Shown in pieces: positions 33,950 through 45,713 of a stretch of DNA of 64,000 bases; the stretch's first letter is position 1; each line of letters begins with the position of its first letter. The DNA is from Deinandra increscens subsp. villosa (Eukaryota > Streptophyta > Magnoliopsida > Asterales > Asteraceae), in contig JBCNJP010000012.1 in the NCBI GenBank assembly GCA_039602395.1, positions 26,336,454 to 26,400,453 of the forward strand, in the 5' to 3' direction. A program made the position numbers and the translations under genes. The notes beneath the pieces are model-generated. The model had not been told where the DNA came from. It did no database searches and saw nothing but the letters and a program-made list of their open reading frames with translations.

Positions 33950-34735
33950 TTGCTGGTAGGTTATGGGTGCCTAAGTATGGAAATTTTAGACAGCTTATCA
34001 TGGACGAAGCTCACAAGTCAAGGTATTCCGTACATCTAGGTTCAGATAAGATGTATAATAGCTTGAAAGCAGTATATTGGTGGCCGAGGATGAAAGCTGA
34101 TATAACGACTTACGTGAGTAAGTTTCTGACTTGTTTGAAGGTCAACATCGAATATCAGAAGTTGTCCGGTTTGCTTCAACAACTTGTTCTTCCTAAATGG
34201 AAATGGGAGCATATTACCCTGGATTTCGTGATGAAATTGCCAAAGACCCCCAACAGGCATGATACGTTATGGGTAATCGTTGAATATTGACAAAGTCTGC
34301 TCATTTCTTGCCTATTCAAGAATCAGATGGGTCTGAGAAATTGGCTAGATTATATATGAAGTATGTGGTCTCGTGTTATGGAGTTCCTTTATCGATTATA
34401 TCGGACCGAGATGCAAGATTTACTTCGTATTTTTGGAAGTCTTTGCAGAAGGCATTGGGAACGAAGCTAGATATGAGTACAACTTATCATCCCCAGACTG
34501 GTGGTCGGAGTGAGAGAACTATTCAGACTTTAGAGGATATACTCAGAGCATGTGTGATGGACTTTGATGGAAGTTGGGAATCTCACCTACCATTGGTGGA
34601 GTTTTCCTATAACAATAGTTATCACACTAGTATTGGAGTCACGTCATTTGAAGTATTATATGGTCGTAAGTGTATGTCCCCAATCTGTTGGGCAGATGTG
34701 AGTGACAATCAACTTATTCACAAGACAACATAAAA
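33950..34735 (+). pseudogene. Ty3 integrase
   Basis: Zinc-binding segment MDEAHKSRYSVHLGSDKMY and YVSKFLTCLK (first Cys of CxxC replaced by Phe). The core begins WEHITLDFVMKLPKT with the first catalytic Asp, breaks near 34288, and resumes TKSAHFLPIQ, IISDRDARFTSYFW (second Asp) and YHPQTGGRSERTIQTLED (Glu present). A TGA at 33943 (ES*YFAG; TGG to TGA) and the frame break make it non-functional. Confidence 0.85.
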
Positions 34736-35272
34736 GATCATTCGGATCAGAATCGCTTAGTAGCAGCTCGTGACAAGCAAAAGAGTTACGCAGATAAGCG
34801 TAGGAAACCCTTGGAATTTCAAGAAGGAGATCGTGTTCTTCTAAAAGTTTCACCATGGCAGGGTGTTACTCGTTTTGGTAAGCGAGGAAAACTAAAACCA
34901 AGATACGTTGGACCGTTCGATATTATGGAACGAGTTGGTCTTTCTGCGTATAGACTAAATTTACCTGAAAAGCTGAGCGCAGTGCATAATGTGTTCCATG
35001 TATCTAATCTGAAGAAAAGTCTAGTGGACGAATCTCTCATAGTTTCGCTTGAAGAGCTAAAGATTGATAAGAATTTTCGTTTCGTATAGGAGCCAGTTGA
35101 GATAATGGAACGGGAAGTTAAGAAGCTCAAACAAAGTAGGATTTCGATTGTAAAGGTTTGGTGGAACTCGAAACGTGGACCAGAGTTCACCTGGGAACGT
35201 GAGGATCAAATGATGAAAAAGTTTCCGAGCTTGTTTAGACAACATGTGACGAGAATCAAATCTACTTTATAA
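34736..35272 (+). pseudogene. Ty3 integrase C-terminus with chromodomain-like end
   Basis: MEFQEGDRVLLKVSPWQGV, KLKPRYVGPFDIMERVG and VHNVFHVSNLKKSLVDES are the C-terminal integrase region. After a stop at 35087, EIMEREVKKLKQSRI and GPEFTWEREDQMMKKFPSLF form the chromodomain-like end of Tekay/Del chromoviruses, thought to guide insertion to heterochromatin. Confidence 0.85.
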
Positions 35273-35289
35273 ATTTATGGACAAAATTT

Positions 35290-35307
35290 CCTAAAAGGTA
35301 GGGATGA
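35290..35307 (+). promoter_or_regulatory. Polypurine tract of the Ty3 element
   Basis: AAAAGGTAGGGATGA precedes the LTR start TGTGACAAACC. Confidence 0.6.
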
Positions 35308-35936
35308 TGTGACAAACCGATGGAAAACCGATGCGATAACTAAGAAACAAACGTGAAGCTAATGCGAGAGGGTGTGATGAGGGTTGGGTGAGTGTTCGAG
35401 AGATGGAGAGGGTGTGATGAGGGTGGGACCGAGGGGTGAGGTGGTTCGGTTGAGTGGTTCGATCGATTCAAGCCAAGGGTGAACGAGAGAGTGTCGATTT
35501 TAAGGGATGCGGGAGATAGATGTATCAAGTTTGGGTTGCATAAAAACAAGATGAGCAGAGACGAGATAGTGATGTAGTGTTTTTAAATAAAAATTGGGTG
35601 TAAAACTGATTAACGCATACGACACTAACTCGCGTGTTAATAAACAAATATTTATAAGAAAAGTACATAAATCATAATTTTTATAATTCTACTATTTATT
35701 CACCACCTTTGCATGGATTTTGTATTTCTAAACAATATCATTGATGGTGTCAAGTTGGGTTGAATATGATACTATCTGGTGTTTATCCGACAATCGGTCA
35801 TGTATCATGTGTTAAACGGATGTGACATGCATATGATGGCCTAATTTCTATAAAAACTAAGTCTAGAAGGAAAATACGTTAATGAATAACGTTGGTTAAC
35901 GTTCAATGTTGATCTAAAAATTTATCGGTTGTCACA
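35308..35936 (+). mobile_element. 3' LTR of the Ty3 element (629 bp)
   Basis: Begins TGTGACAAACCGAT after the PPT and ends ATCGGTTGTCACA, near-perfect inverted ends that support the limits. It contains GGGTGTGATGAGGG-like repeats at 35368-35420. No matching 5' LTR is present; a minus-strand LTR stands there instead. Confidence 0.65.
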
Positions 35937-36535
35937 ACACTCCGGCTCGCAGGTAGTGAATCAAACAACTTCTTTTACTTTTTTCTTTTCAGTAATAGAT
36001 ACCCTAAATCTTCTAAGTTTGCTTACTAGTGTGTTGAATCTGTTTATATGCTCTTTCAGATTCTCTCGATTGTATTGACGCTACAACAAGTTTCTCTTAC
36101 CTTGCTTGATATCAACTCGAGAGCATCCCACAGAGAATTAGAAGTCTCGTACTTATCAAAACCATTAGTATTAAGGATGTCAATAACGCCTTATGATCTC
36201 CATAATCAATTTCTTTTCAGAACAAATGGACGCATCTAAGTTTGGTTTAACTCCATCAGGAAGAGTTTTTGTGGAAATATGAGGACCATGTTTGATGGAA
36301 TGCCATAACGTGTAATCAATATGGTTGAAAAACGACTACATTCATTATTTCCAATTTTGATAATCAAAGACATTCTCCAGTCTTGATGTTTTGTTGCCAA
36401 AACCAAGCTTATTGTCATAGTTTATGAATGTTGGTAACGCATCATCCCCTGATATCCTTAACTTGAAAATCTACACAACAGAAACTTTAACTTTAAACCA
36501 AAAAGTTTCAATCAAAAATAAATTCAAGAAAATAA
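35937..36535 (-). pseudogene. Copia gag fragment
   Basis: Minus strand, several frames: FDKYETSNSLWDALELIS, then a stretch like LKEHINRFNTLVSKLRR with stops, and KEVVDSLPASRS. This is the order seen in the UBN2-type Gag of plant Copia elements. Stops and frame changes throughout. No LTR or pol adjoins it; the Helitron-like element starts at about 36536. Confidence 0.6.
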
Positions 36536-38867
36536 TCTACCTATCTATTAAACAAAACATTTCAAGTCTATTTGGCACTCATTCAGATTGTCCACATGTA
36601 CATTTGCCTACGTGTCACTCTCCTACATATTAAAATTCTGATTTGTCAATTTGTGGTATTTTTGAATAAAAAATTACTTTATTTTTTTTAAAAAAAAAAC
36701 TCGCGCTCCGTGCCCGTATTTTTATAACCCGATAATATTAAAGCCTCCAAAAACAGATCGTCTGTTCATTCTCACTCACACATCTAGGGTTTCTAAGTTC
36801 ACTCTCTCGCCGACAAAGATTTCGAGCAGAATCATTCCATCGAGCAGCCTCACTTCGTTCCGATTCAGAGCGATGCACATCGATTCATCTTCGTCTTTCA
36901 TCGGCCTCCAATCTACGATATACGATCTTCATCCCTTTATCTTCTTCATTAAATTTTTGTTTTTAGTCGCGATTGAGCGTCATCGGATGTTGATTGTAGT
37001 GTCTGATCGCATGTTTAGAATTGAGGAATTTGGTTTCTGACCTAATTTCTATCCTGTTGCATGTGTGGATTTTTGGATGGTTTGATTATTTTAAGTCATT
37101 AGTCAACCAGAATGCCAATGTTAATTTGGGAAGTCATTATTTAACGAGATCACCAAGTCATTTGACTTTCCATGTTCTTTTTGAATTATGGCTTTTTATG
37201 TTCAACATTTTTGCTGCTTTGTTATATAGTACAAAAATTGGTACTTAGGGAAATAAATCGATTGTTTGTCTCGGTCATTACTAAATGGAAGTTTCTTTTG
37301 TCATTTTCGAATGTTTCTAGCTGGAAAGAAAAATGATCTCATATGTATTTAATGAATTTTGGCTGTTTATGTGAAACAGTTTTTCTGGTTTGTTGTATGG
37401 TATAATAACTGGTACTTATATGTAAATGAATGACTTCACTGTTGGATTATGTTCTCTTAAGAAGGCAACCAGCAAACTGATCTTATTATATATATGAATT
37501 TTCACTTGCTTAATTGTTAAGTGTAATAGTATGTAACAAAGACTGTTTATGAAAGATGTTCAGAAAATTTGTAGAAGAGAGTATTATGGTCAATTTGTCT
37601 TCACCGATTTAAGTGTTTAACTGGTATATTGTTTTTGTAACAGTGTTACATGTTTTCATTTTTTAGAAGAATGTATAGTTAACATTTTTATTTCTATGTG
37701 TCAGGTCACAGGTGGCTATAGTGTGAACATGCAAACACTTAGAAATCCTAAGGTTCAGGTCCATTATTATTGTGCGTAATGCCATGTAACAGAGGCTCTT
37801 TCTTAAAGTTGTTCTAATAAGAAACATTTGGTGATGCAGATTCTTGGATTTCCTTTTTTGCTTACCCCCAATTCCCAAAAGTGTTCTGCAAGGAATCTGT
37901 GAGTTTTTTTTGGTTTAATTGTTGATAACTATTTTGATTTTCAATCGGTTTATACAAATATATCCTTCTTAATTTATCTCATTTGATTTTGATTCAGATA
38001 TCTTCTTAGTTTGCTTATTTGATCTTGATTCAGATATCTTCTTAGTTTACTTATTTGATTTTAATTGAAAGAAATGCTCAAGAAATCAGTGGAAGCAAAA
38101 TCACAACAGTGGTCATCGCCTGCAGACCATAAAAAGAAACTGAAATGAACAACCAAGAACGCTTCCCCAATGCCTCTTATTACCTCTACATCTCAATTTC
38201 CCATAGGTTTGGTTTCCTTTCATTGCTTTTCGTATTTATTTGTATGATTACGTAATCAACGCGGTTTTTGTTGTGTGCCTCATTTTTGTTTGAGTACAAG
38301 TTCGTCTCTGAAACATGGTGATTTGGGGATAGGTGATGATGTAATTTGATATTTTATCTGCATTTATTGATTCAAAAAGATGGGTATAGGTCAGGAATTT
38401 ATAGTATATGTAATGTATTGAGTTAATTTCTCCTTTAATTAAATAAGATACTTGGTATAATTATATAATTTTGTATACCATATCAACTTTCACTGACTAG
38501 GGGTTTTGCCCTTTTGATTCCTATGTCTCAGTGAAGCAACATATTCTTGATTCAAGAACTGAATGAGATGGTTAAGATAAGACATTTAATTCAATTTTGA
38601 ATATAAATGAATCTTTATGCATGAATTCTATTAAAAATCATCTCTTTGTCCATATCTTTTTGCAAGAATGTTATGACTTGGAAAATTCAGTGATTATATA
38701 TTTTGTAACAATGTTGTGACTTTGAAAATTCAGTGATTATATCTTTTGCAACAATGTTATGACTTGGAAAATTAAGTGATTACATTGTCAAAGGCATAAT
38801 CTGTTTTGCAACAATGTTTTAACTTTATCAGAGGTAGTGATAACTATCTCGAAGCAGCCAAACGATA

Positions 38868-38972
38868 TCCTTATTTTTAGAGACAGAAGCCAACATATTG
38901 AGGGTTTCAGTCAAGAATTGGCTCATGCTCATTTAACTGTTGGAGGAAAAGAACTTGAAGAAAAACTTTTGG
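38868..38972 (+). pseudogene. Exon-like island in the Helitron
   Basis: Open stretch reading DILIFRDRSQHIEGFSQ then ELAHAHLTVGGKELEEKL, followed by GGTACC, a possible splice donor. I do not recognise the protein. Confidence 0.35.
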
Positions 38973-39114
38973 TACCGATTCAGTTACTCTACAACTGCTA
39001 ATACATGTTTGCCTTTATTTATATATTTGTTTTGTAATTTCAGAATTGTTTAACATAAATGAAATGTGAATGTTAGATTTTAAGTTGGGTAGTTAAGATC
39101 TGAGTGTGACTTTG

Positions 39115-39190
39115 ATTCTTGCAATCATGAAGACGACGAGGATGGCGAAACCATTGTTAACCTCAAGTGTAGTCGGTGGATTCAAAGGTA
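39115..39190 (+). pseudogene. Exon-like island in the Helitron
   Basis: Reads HEDDEDGETIVNLKCSRWIQ before GGTATTG, a donor-like site. Acidic, unidentified. Confidence 0.3.
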
Positions 39191-40123
39191 TTGTGATCTC
39201 CCTTTCATGATCAACCAGGTTTATTTTTATTTGAAGTATGTTTATTTTTGTTTGAAGTATTCATCATGATGTTTATTTTTCATAGCACTTTGTAATAATT
39301 TATTTCAATGATTATTAATAGTGGGCAAATGCCACAATATGAGAGATGCATACAAAGCCCTTTATTAGGACTTTGAGTCTTGAATTGGAAGGGCATACTA
39401 CACATGATACTTTTTTTTATCATTATTGTTTTTCTTTTTCAGGCAATATATGCTCACAAAGTGATCGTATAAAGAAATTGCAAGAGAAACTCAATTGGTT
39501 TTTCTTTTCTACATAATCTTTGTAGTTGATCTCAACTAACTTTTGAGTAGATGACTGATGTGAAGTAAATGAATCTATAATGTCATCCAACTTCTATTTA
39601 GTTTGATGGCATGTATAAGAAAAATTGTCAAAATATAAAATATTGATTTTAATCAGATTATTACTTCATGTTTTCTATATTATAGCCTCGGATTTTGAAT
39701 TATGGTTTACCATTTATTTATTCCATAATATATTTAATTATTTTATTTACGTTACAGCCCCTGGTAATTCAGTCATATCTGTCCTCGATGACAAACACAA
39801 CAAAGATCAGGTCATTTTTTAGTGTATTATATTTTGTCTGCTTTATATCACTACTTATATTAAATAAACTCATGTTATAATGTGTATGTTTTATATCATT
39901 ACTTATATTAAATAAACTCACGTTATAATGTATATATTTTACTTTGACTGTTTTCTCTCAATCTCTCAACTTTTCGTAACAAGGATTTGAAGATCATGAA
40001 AGTGGTGTGAATAAGGTATGTAACTATGTTTAAACATAAATTCATTAATTTCTCACTATCATGTTCAAAACCTATTTATATTATATTGAGTTATATAATA
40101 ATACTTTTATATTGTTAATTATA

Positions 40124-40381
40124 GGAGGTGATAGATCTTTCTGACGGTCATGAGAATACAAATTTCGGAGGTGATCTCAGTGACATGAAGAGTCAGAACC
40201 AGAAAGATACAATTGCCAAAGGAAAATTTTAGAGTGATGATTTGAAGCGGAAGCTTAATGATATTAATGATGTTGAAGATGGTGCAGCTTATCTCCAGCA
40301 AAGTCTGCTCCTGATGCTGCTACTGAGAGTCAGTCAATCTTTCTTTGAGCAGGAGTTGTTGGTTCCAAAGGTGGAGAAATA
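40124..40381 (+). pseudogene. Exon-like island at the Helitron 3' part
   Basis: After TTATAG|GAGG the frame reads EVIDLSDGHENTNFGGDLSD, a stop (KGKF*SDD), DLKRKLNDINDVEDGAAY, and ends LLVPKVEK*. The C-terminal style recalls the replication-protein-A-like accessory ORFs of plant Helitrons, but that is a weak resemblance, not an identification. Confidence 0.35.
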
Positions 40382-40848
40382 ACTTAAGTCGAATAATGGT
40401 TGTGGTCGAGTAGAGTTCTTATTTTTCAAAGTTTGGTGAACAGTTGTTTTTTATTTGTTTTTCGTGATTGGCTTTGATTGATGACATTGGTTTGATTGTT
40501 TTTCTGTTGATGGACAATGATTATTTTGTTAACTAATATGCATGGTTTGGTTTTATTTACTTTCTTTATTATTTAATACTTTGTAATAATTTTATTTATA
40601 AAATTTATTGTTAATTCATATGTATTTATATGTTGCTTTATCAAGGGTGAAGAGCAAGAAGCGTCTAAAGATCTTGATTTTGGATGAAAACGGTCTTTCA
40701 ACCAATGTAACAAGAAATATAGTGTCTATATCTATTTTCTCAAAATTGTAATTGTTATTGAATTTTTTTTATTATTATTGAAAATTGTTTTACCGATAAG
40801 ATTTTTTTGGATAGTATATATATCTATATTTTTTTTTTACGTTTTAGC

Positions 40849-40866
40849 CCCGGGTATTTACCCGGG
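40849..40866 (+). other. Helitron 3' terminal hairpin
   Basis: CCCGGGTATTTACCCGGG is a perfect inverted repeat 7 bases before GGCTAG-T. Confidence 0.75.
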
Positions 40867-40877
40867 TAAGTGGCTAG

Positions 40878-41895
40878 TGAGATAAGAAATGACCGAAACA
40901 ACATATATTTAATTACTTATAAACCATCCCACGCGAGTCCAAGAGAAATTAAAGCAAACTGCCACTCTGCATCTCAATTCAGCCCAACAAAATTGGTTAT
41001 GGACCTTTGAGCCCACGTCGTAATATTTCACTCCCCTTTGACAACTACACTTAATTAAATTTGCACTTCACTGCTTTTGTTACTGAAGTATAATTATTCT
41101 TTCAAATCTCTGCATCAGCTCGATCGACAACAACATCAATATATACTAAAATTAAATACTGATAATTTTATATTTTTGATTTAGATAAACATTTGATGAT
41201 TCGTTAGTCTCAAGTTTAGATTAATCATACCGTTTTAATTCATTCTATCTATAATATGCCAACTATCAAACACTAATAAAAAGATATATTTAGTAGTCAT
41301 ATCGGTGTATTTTAAATAGAACTAATATAAAATAGAGTTAACCCAAAATGTACCGATAAAGAATACAAGACACTAAGACACACTGGTAAAACGTTTGAAT
41401 GATCAAGTGATGAAGTATCATATAGATGTATAGGGTATACTAAAAGTTAATTTTTATATAAAATGATTTTCAGAATTTAAGTAATAAAATATAATTTCCC
41501 CGCCCCCTCCCCCCCCCCCCCACCCCCTCCCACCCCACCCACCCACACACACAACAACTCTCAAAATTTTATGTAAAAGCACAATCTCGTTCTCCTAAAA
41601 TCTATTATTTATAAATATAACAAATTTAAATTGAGAGTCTTAGACACATATTAGGTACTATGCATTGTCTAACCCACTTAAATTCCGTCACATTTTTATA
41701 AATATAACAACTTAAATTGAGAGCTTAGGCGCATTAGGTACTGTGCATTGTCTAAACCACTTAAAGTCTGCCACATTTGCTTGCTTTCTATGTGTATTAG
41801 TTGGTTGTGTGCCAACTTTCTTCAACAATCTAATTTTCATTTGCTTTATCTGTGGTGGTTAAATTTGGAGGCTTTCTATTAGCTGAACAAATGTG
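40878..41895. other. No gene; simple repeats only
   Basis: A C-rich stretch lies at 41500-41550 and a tandem duplication of period 87 at 41610-41778. No coding frame. Confidence 0.6.
41610..41778. repeat. 87-bp tandem duplication
   Basis: Two copies starting TATAAATATAACAA with TTAGGTACT and GCATTGTCTAA inside. Moderately diverged. Confidence 0.8.
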
Positions 41896-41910
41896 TCTGT
41901 CTTTTATCTT

Positions 41911-43043
41911 TTTTTTTTTTTGAACGGCGATTTCATTAAACAAGCCCCCCTAACAAGACGCTAGGGAAAAAGGCAAGAATAACAAACGGGTTTACATGGA
42001 AAAATCAAAAATTTCACCAATTACTCCAATTAAAACCTCCCGACTTAATCCTATTCGAGATCCAAAGAAAGCTAAGGGATTGGATCTCGAAAGGATCTTT
42101 TGCACCACAATCTTTTTCTTGTTAAAAAAAGAGTCGTTTCGAACCCGCCATAAACCCACCACGTCGTGTGGTTGATAGCTTGGATCACCATGACTATCTT
42201 CTTCTCCATCTTGAGTTGTTTATGAAAGGAGACCAGGTCCTCAACATCAAAACATAAGATATGAGGGATATGACACTAACTCGAAATGCCAACCCACACC
42301 TCCAAGGCCACCTTGCAACCTGTAAAAACATGGCAGACCGACTCCTCCATCTCAAAACAAAACGGGCAGCAGGAGGAGGAAACGTTGATGTTACGACGTC
42401 GTAGACAGTCCGCCGTAGCAAGCCTGCCAAAGTTCACCCACCACATGAGCAGGTTGACTTTCCTGGGGATGAGATTGGGCCATATCATAGAGTTGGACAC
42501 CGGTCCGACAGGGGCCTTGAGCTTAGGTAGAAGCGATCCCATAGACCGGGTGGAAAAGACCCCATTTTGTTCAGCCCGCCACACCCAATGACCATTCGAA
42601 AACAGGAGGTAGTCCTTGATTCTCAGCCCTTCCTTGAGCAAAATACCCTCCACCTTGACAATATTGTTCCAAACCCCGCAAAATCTCTTATTGAACGGCA
42701 CCCAAGATGAACTAGAAACCGAACCATGGATCCCCCAAATGACTTTTCTCCACAACGAGGTCCTCCAAGAGGAACCTCCACAGCCACTTTGTGAGAAGGG
42801 CCCTATTGATGTTAAACAGGGGGTCAAGGCCAGGACCACCACTATCCAAAGGGCTACAAATGGTCGAACGGCTAACCCAATGAGTTCTCCTTTTCTCGTC
42901 CCCCGTCCCACCTCCCCAAAGAAAGTTAAATCTAATACTTTCAAGGGTTTGTATAACCTTCGCAGGAGCCCATGGTTTGTATAACCTTCGCGTGATCCCA
43001 TAGAAAGATGTTTTGTCGTTCAAATAATACTTTTAAGGATCGA
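41911..43043 (-). mobile_element. 5'-truncated LINE with 15-bp TSD and poly-A
   Basis: The target duplication TCTGTCTTTTATCTT occurs at 41896-41910 and 43044-43058. On the minus strand the element ends GCCGTTCAAAAAAAAAAAAA next to the left copy. Together these mark a target-primed LINE insertion, complete at the 3' end and truncated at the 5' end (about 1.13 kb). It holds the C-terminal part of an L1-type ORF2. Confidence 0.95.
42276..43001 (-). pseudogene. LINE ORF2 C-terminus (zf-RVT region)
   Basis: Reads VIWGIHGSVSSSSWVPFNKR, WVWRAEQNGVFSTRSM, MIWPNLIPRKVNLLMWWV, then LRRRNINVSSSCCPFC and CHVFTGCKVALEVW. This is the Cys-containing zf-RVT domain at the end of plant L1 reverse transcriptases. 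The RT core is lost through 5' truncation and the first part is in a mixed frame. The frame is open for 241 codons to 42276. Confidence 0.85.
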
Positions 43044-43058
43044 TCTGTCTTTTATCTT

Positions 43059-44264
43059 AAGGTGACTTACACGTTTGAAGGATAATAACACCTATCCTTT
43101 ACTGGCCTTTTTACCCAGTCAGAGGCGTATGCTTTATATTATTTATAGTTGTCCTTTGACAGCCTTTTCACTCAAGCGCCCCAAACAATGAAACAAGAGT
43201 TCATTTACCCATAGTAATCATATATGTACAATTGTCCTTTGACAGCCTTGTCAACTCAGGAGCCATCTTCATCTTCTCCACATCCGTCATTGCCTCTTCT
43301 TGCTTTATCCAATGGAAATTGAAAGTATGCTCGTGATTCGTGAACAGAGACGGTGAAAATAACCAAATCCATGTTTGAATCCAAAAAAATAGACGATTTT
43401 ATGTTCTTCTTTATTTGTAATCAAAGTATGTTCGTGATTCATGAACAGAGCCGGTGAAAATAACCAAATCCATGTTTGAATCCAAAAAGATAGGCGATTT
43501 TCTGTTCTTCTTTATTTCTAATCAAATCCAAGTTTGAATAAAAAATAACTGATGATTTTTGTTTTTGTATTTTAGGTTCACCGGATATAGTAGTGTGATT
43601 TTTCTTGGGAGATGCTCGGTTGATTGTGTTATTTGCTAGCGACGAGGTGATCGGGTTTTTTAAGGGATCTTGACTAGGCCATTTCTTTTGTTTTTGCAAC
43701 CAGTTCCTCTCTCACTATGTGTCTCAGATCTCTTTTTTCGGTACACAAATACTGTGGTGATGGGTTCGCAATTAGTGTTCCGCCTGATTTTGAGGATATT
43801 ATGCCATTATGGAGCTTCAGGTCAGATAGATTTCACTTTTTGTTTCATGATTATTCAATCTCGGTTATCTTCAATCCCTCTCTCTATTGGTTTTCTCTGC
43901 TTCATCTTCATCTTTCTTCTCGGAATGAAAACTCCACTTGCTCCGTTTCCTGAAACAATTACACAGTTAGTCTTTGTAGCGTCGGTTGTTGTGGCTGACA
44001 TTTTCTATGGAGTTATATAAGAGTTTATGTGTTGTTGGTCTGGTTATACCGATCGTTGGTTAGGTTTTCTTATGGTTGTTTGGATACATCTGGTTGCTAC
44101 GGTTTGTTACATCTATTGGTTGGCGGCTAAAGCGGATTAGTATTGATTTGTGTGTTTTGTGATGTGGGTTACCTACCTCCCCCTAGCCAATTAGGCTAGG
44201 GATCACTATAAATATGAAGCAGGGAGTGTCGTAATTAATATGAGTAAACTTTGATTTAATTTTA
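43059..44264. other. Unassigned DNA with one tandem duplication
   Basis: A 101-bp tandem duplication lies at 43322-43522 (unit begins AAAGTATGCTCGTGATTC). From 43590 to 44020 composition is coding-like, with frames of 78 and 116 codons, but I recognise no motif. A TATA-like ACTATAAATATG is at about 44200. Confidence 0.45.
43322..43522. repeat. 101-bp tandem duplication
   Basis: Two close copies, 43322-43422 and 43423-43522, each with GGTGAAAATAACCAAATCC. Confidence 0.9.
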
Positions 44265-44470
44265 TTTTTGAACGGCCAACGAATGCCCCAAAAAACCCGG
44301 GGACTATTTACACCAGTTGAGCTCATTCCAGGAAAAATTCACCTCCGCGAGCGGCCGGGTGGTAAAACCTGGGAGCTCAGGGATCGAACTTGTGACCTTA
44401 CAGCCTCAAGTCTCCCTTCATCGCCAATGCTCCTTCCAAAGTGTTGCCCGTAAGAATCGAACCTGTGTGT
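44265..44470 (-). mobile_element. SINE-like element
   Basis: On the minus strand two Pol III B-box-like sites, GGTTCGATTC and AGTTCGATCCC, are followed by about 150 bases and a tail GGCCGTTCAAAAATAAAA. A tRNA-like head, no coding and an A-rich tail fit a SINE of about 200 bp. The tail GCCGTTCAAAAA matches the 3' end of the LINE at 41911-43043. No target duplication was found. Confidence 0.5.
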
Positions 44471-45710
44471 CTTATCCAAAAACTAGCATGTATGTTTTTC
44501 TAACAACAATTTTTTATTAAATTACAAACCATATAATCTTGCATTTATAAGGATTTAAACCCTCATCAAATTTATAGAGGACAAACAACATACCACTATC
44601 CTACAAGATCATGGGCAACTAGCCAACTAGCATGTATGTGTGTGTGTTTTATGCCTGCGACGACGGAGAGAAATGAAGGCAAGAAATCAAGTTATAAATG
44701 TATAGAATGTTAATCAAACTTATCTCACGTGAGATTGGTGTTGGCCATAGATGATTAGATATGTTTAACCAGTTCTCCAAGATAAAAGTCTTATATATGA
44801 GGACATTTGTTTAATAATCTGGGAATGTAATTTTGTTGGTGAACGATGAGTAATTGAAATAATAGGTCTCAATTACTAAGAATATTCATCCTTGTAACGT
44901 ACAAGATGAAATGCTTGAACCAACACCATGTAAATGTAAGACAATATCGGGGGATTTTAGATATGTTACATGCTATAAAACCATATATGATGTTATGTTG
45001 TACAGAAGAAATAAATAGGGTTGGAGGCAATATGTCATCCATGTAATATGTTAACATTTAATTTGACCCGTACTTGTGTTAAATGGTTGATCTCATAGGA
45101 ATCTTGAACGATGAGGAGTTTAATGATTAGGAGTTACTATGAGTATGCCATAAGTTGAAACCTGCATGATCAAGTAATAAGATCAACAATTAAACAAAGT
45201 AAAAAGTAATTATTATTTTACCAATATGGCAATATCATTACTCTAGCTAGTATTGAGAATGAATTAAACTCTTATCTTATAGGAATCTTGAACTAACGAT
45301 GAGAAGTTTAACGACCTTTCATTTGGAATGTCATGGTGTAGCACTGGGACAAGTCATGATAGTTAGGGCTCGGGGTATGAGTGATGTGAGAGGCAACGTG
45401 AGCCCTCTGGCAGGTGGAACACCCCCCACCCCTGCAGTGAATGTTGTGGGCGTGAGTATGCTCATGTACGTGAGTCATCCTCTTCATTTGATTTCAACCA
45501 AATATGATTTTCTCCTCTCAAATATGATTTCAACCAAACATCATATTAATGGGTCTCAGAGGTGTAAAGATGGTACCCTAAAAAAAATTATTGCAACCAA
45601 ATATGATCTTTTTTTCCTCAAATACTTTTAATTGCCTTTAAAAAAAGGATAGTTTTAATTGATAAAAACTATTCACACTCACATGTTTATACCACATCTA
45701 ATATAATGCA
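44471..45710. other. No recognisable gene
   Basis: AT-rich DNA. A short GC-richer block at 45365-45440 begins GGGCTCGGGGTATG and may be a decayed Harbinger-type MITE end. Nothing else is supported. Confidence 0.4.
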
Positions 45711-45713
45711 TTA

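Larger units (their letters stand above)
36536..40877 (+). mobile_element. Non-autonomous Helitron-like element
   Basis: The 5' end reads A|TCTACCTATCTATTAAACA. The 3' end has a hairpin (40849-40866) 7 bases before GGCTAG|T (CTAG at 40874-40877). A 5' TC, a 3' CTRR after a GC-rich hairpin and insertion between A and T are the hallmarks of plant Helitrons. No Rep/helicase coding is present. The interior looks like a captured gene: a 'ctagggtttc' 5' leader near 36785 and exon-like islands with splice-like borders. The 5' end could alternatively be 36544. Confidence 0.65.

Noticed and set aside
43670..44020. 116-codon frame with hydrophobic segments
   Set aside because: No recognisable family, overlapping frames are equally open, and no promoter or splice support.
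45365..45440. Second Harbinger/MITE end (GGGCTCGGGGTATG)
   Set aside because: Only one end is visible and no TTA duplication pair was found.
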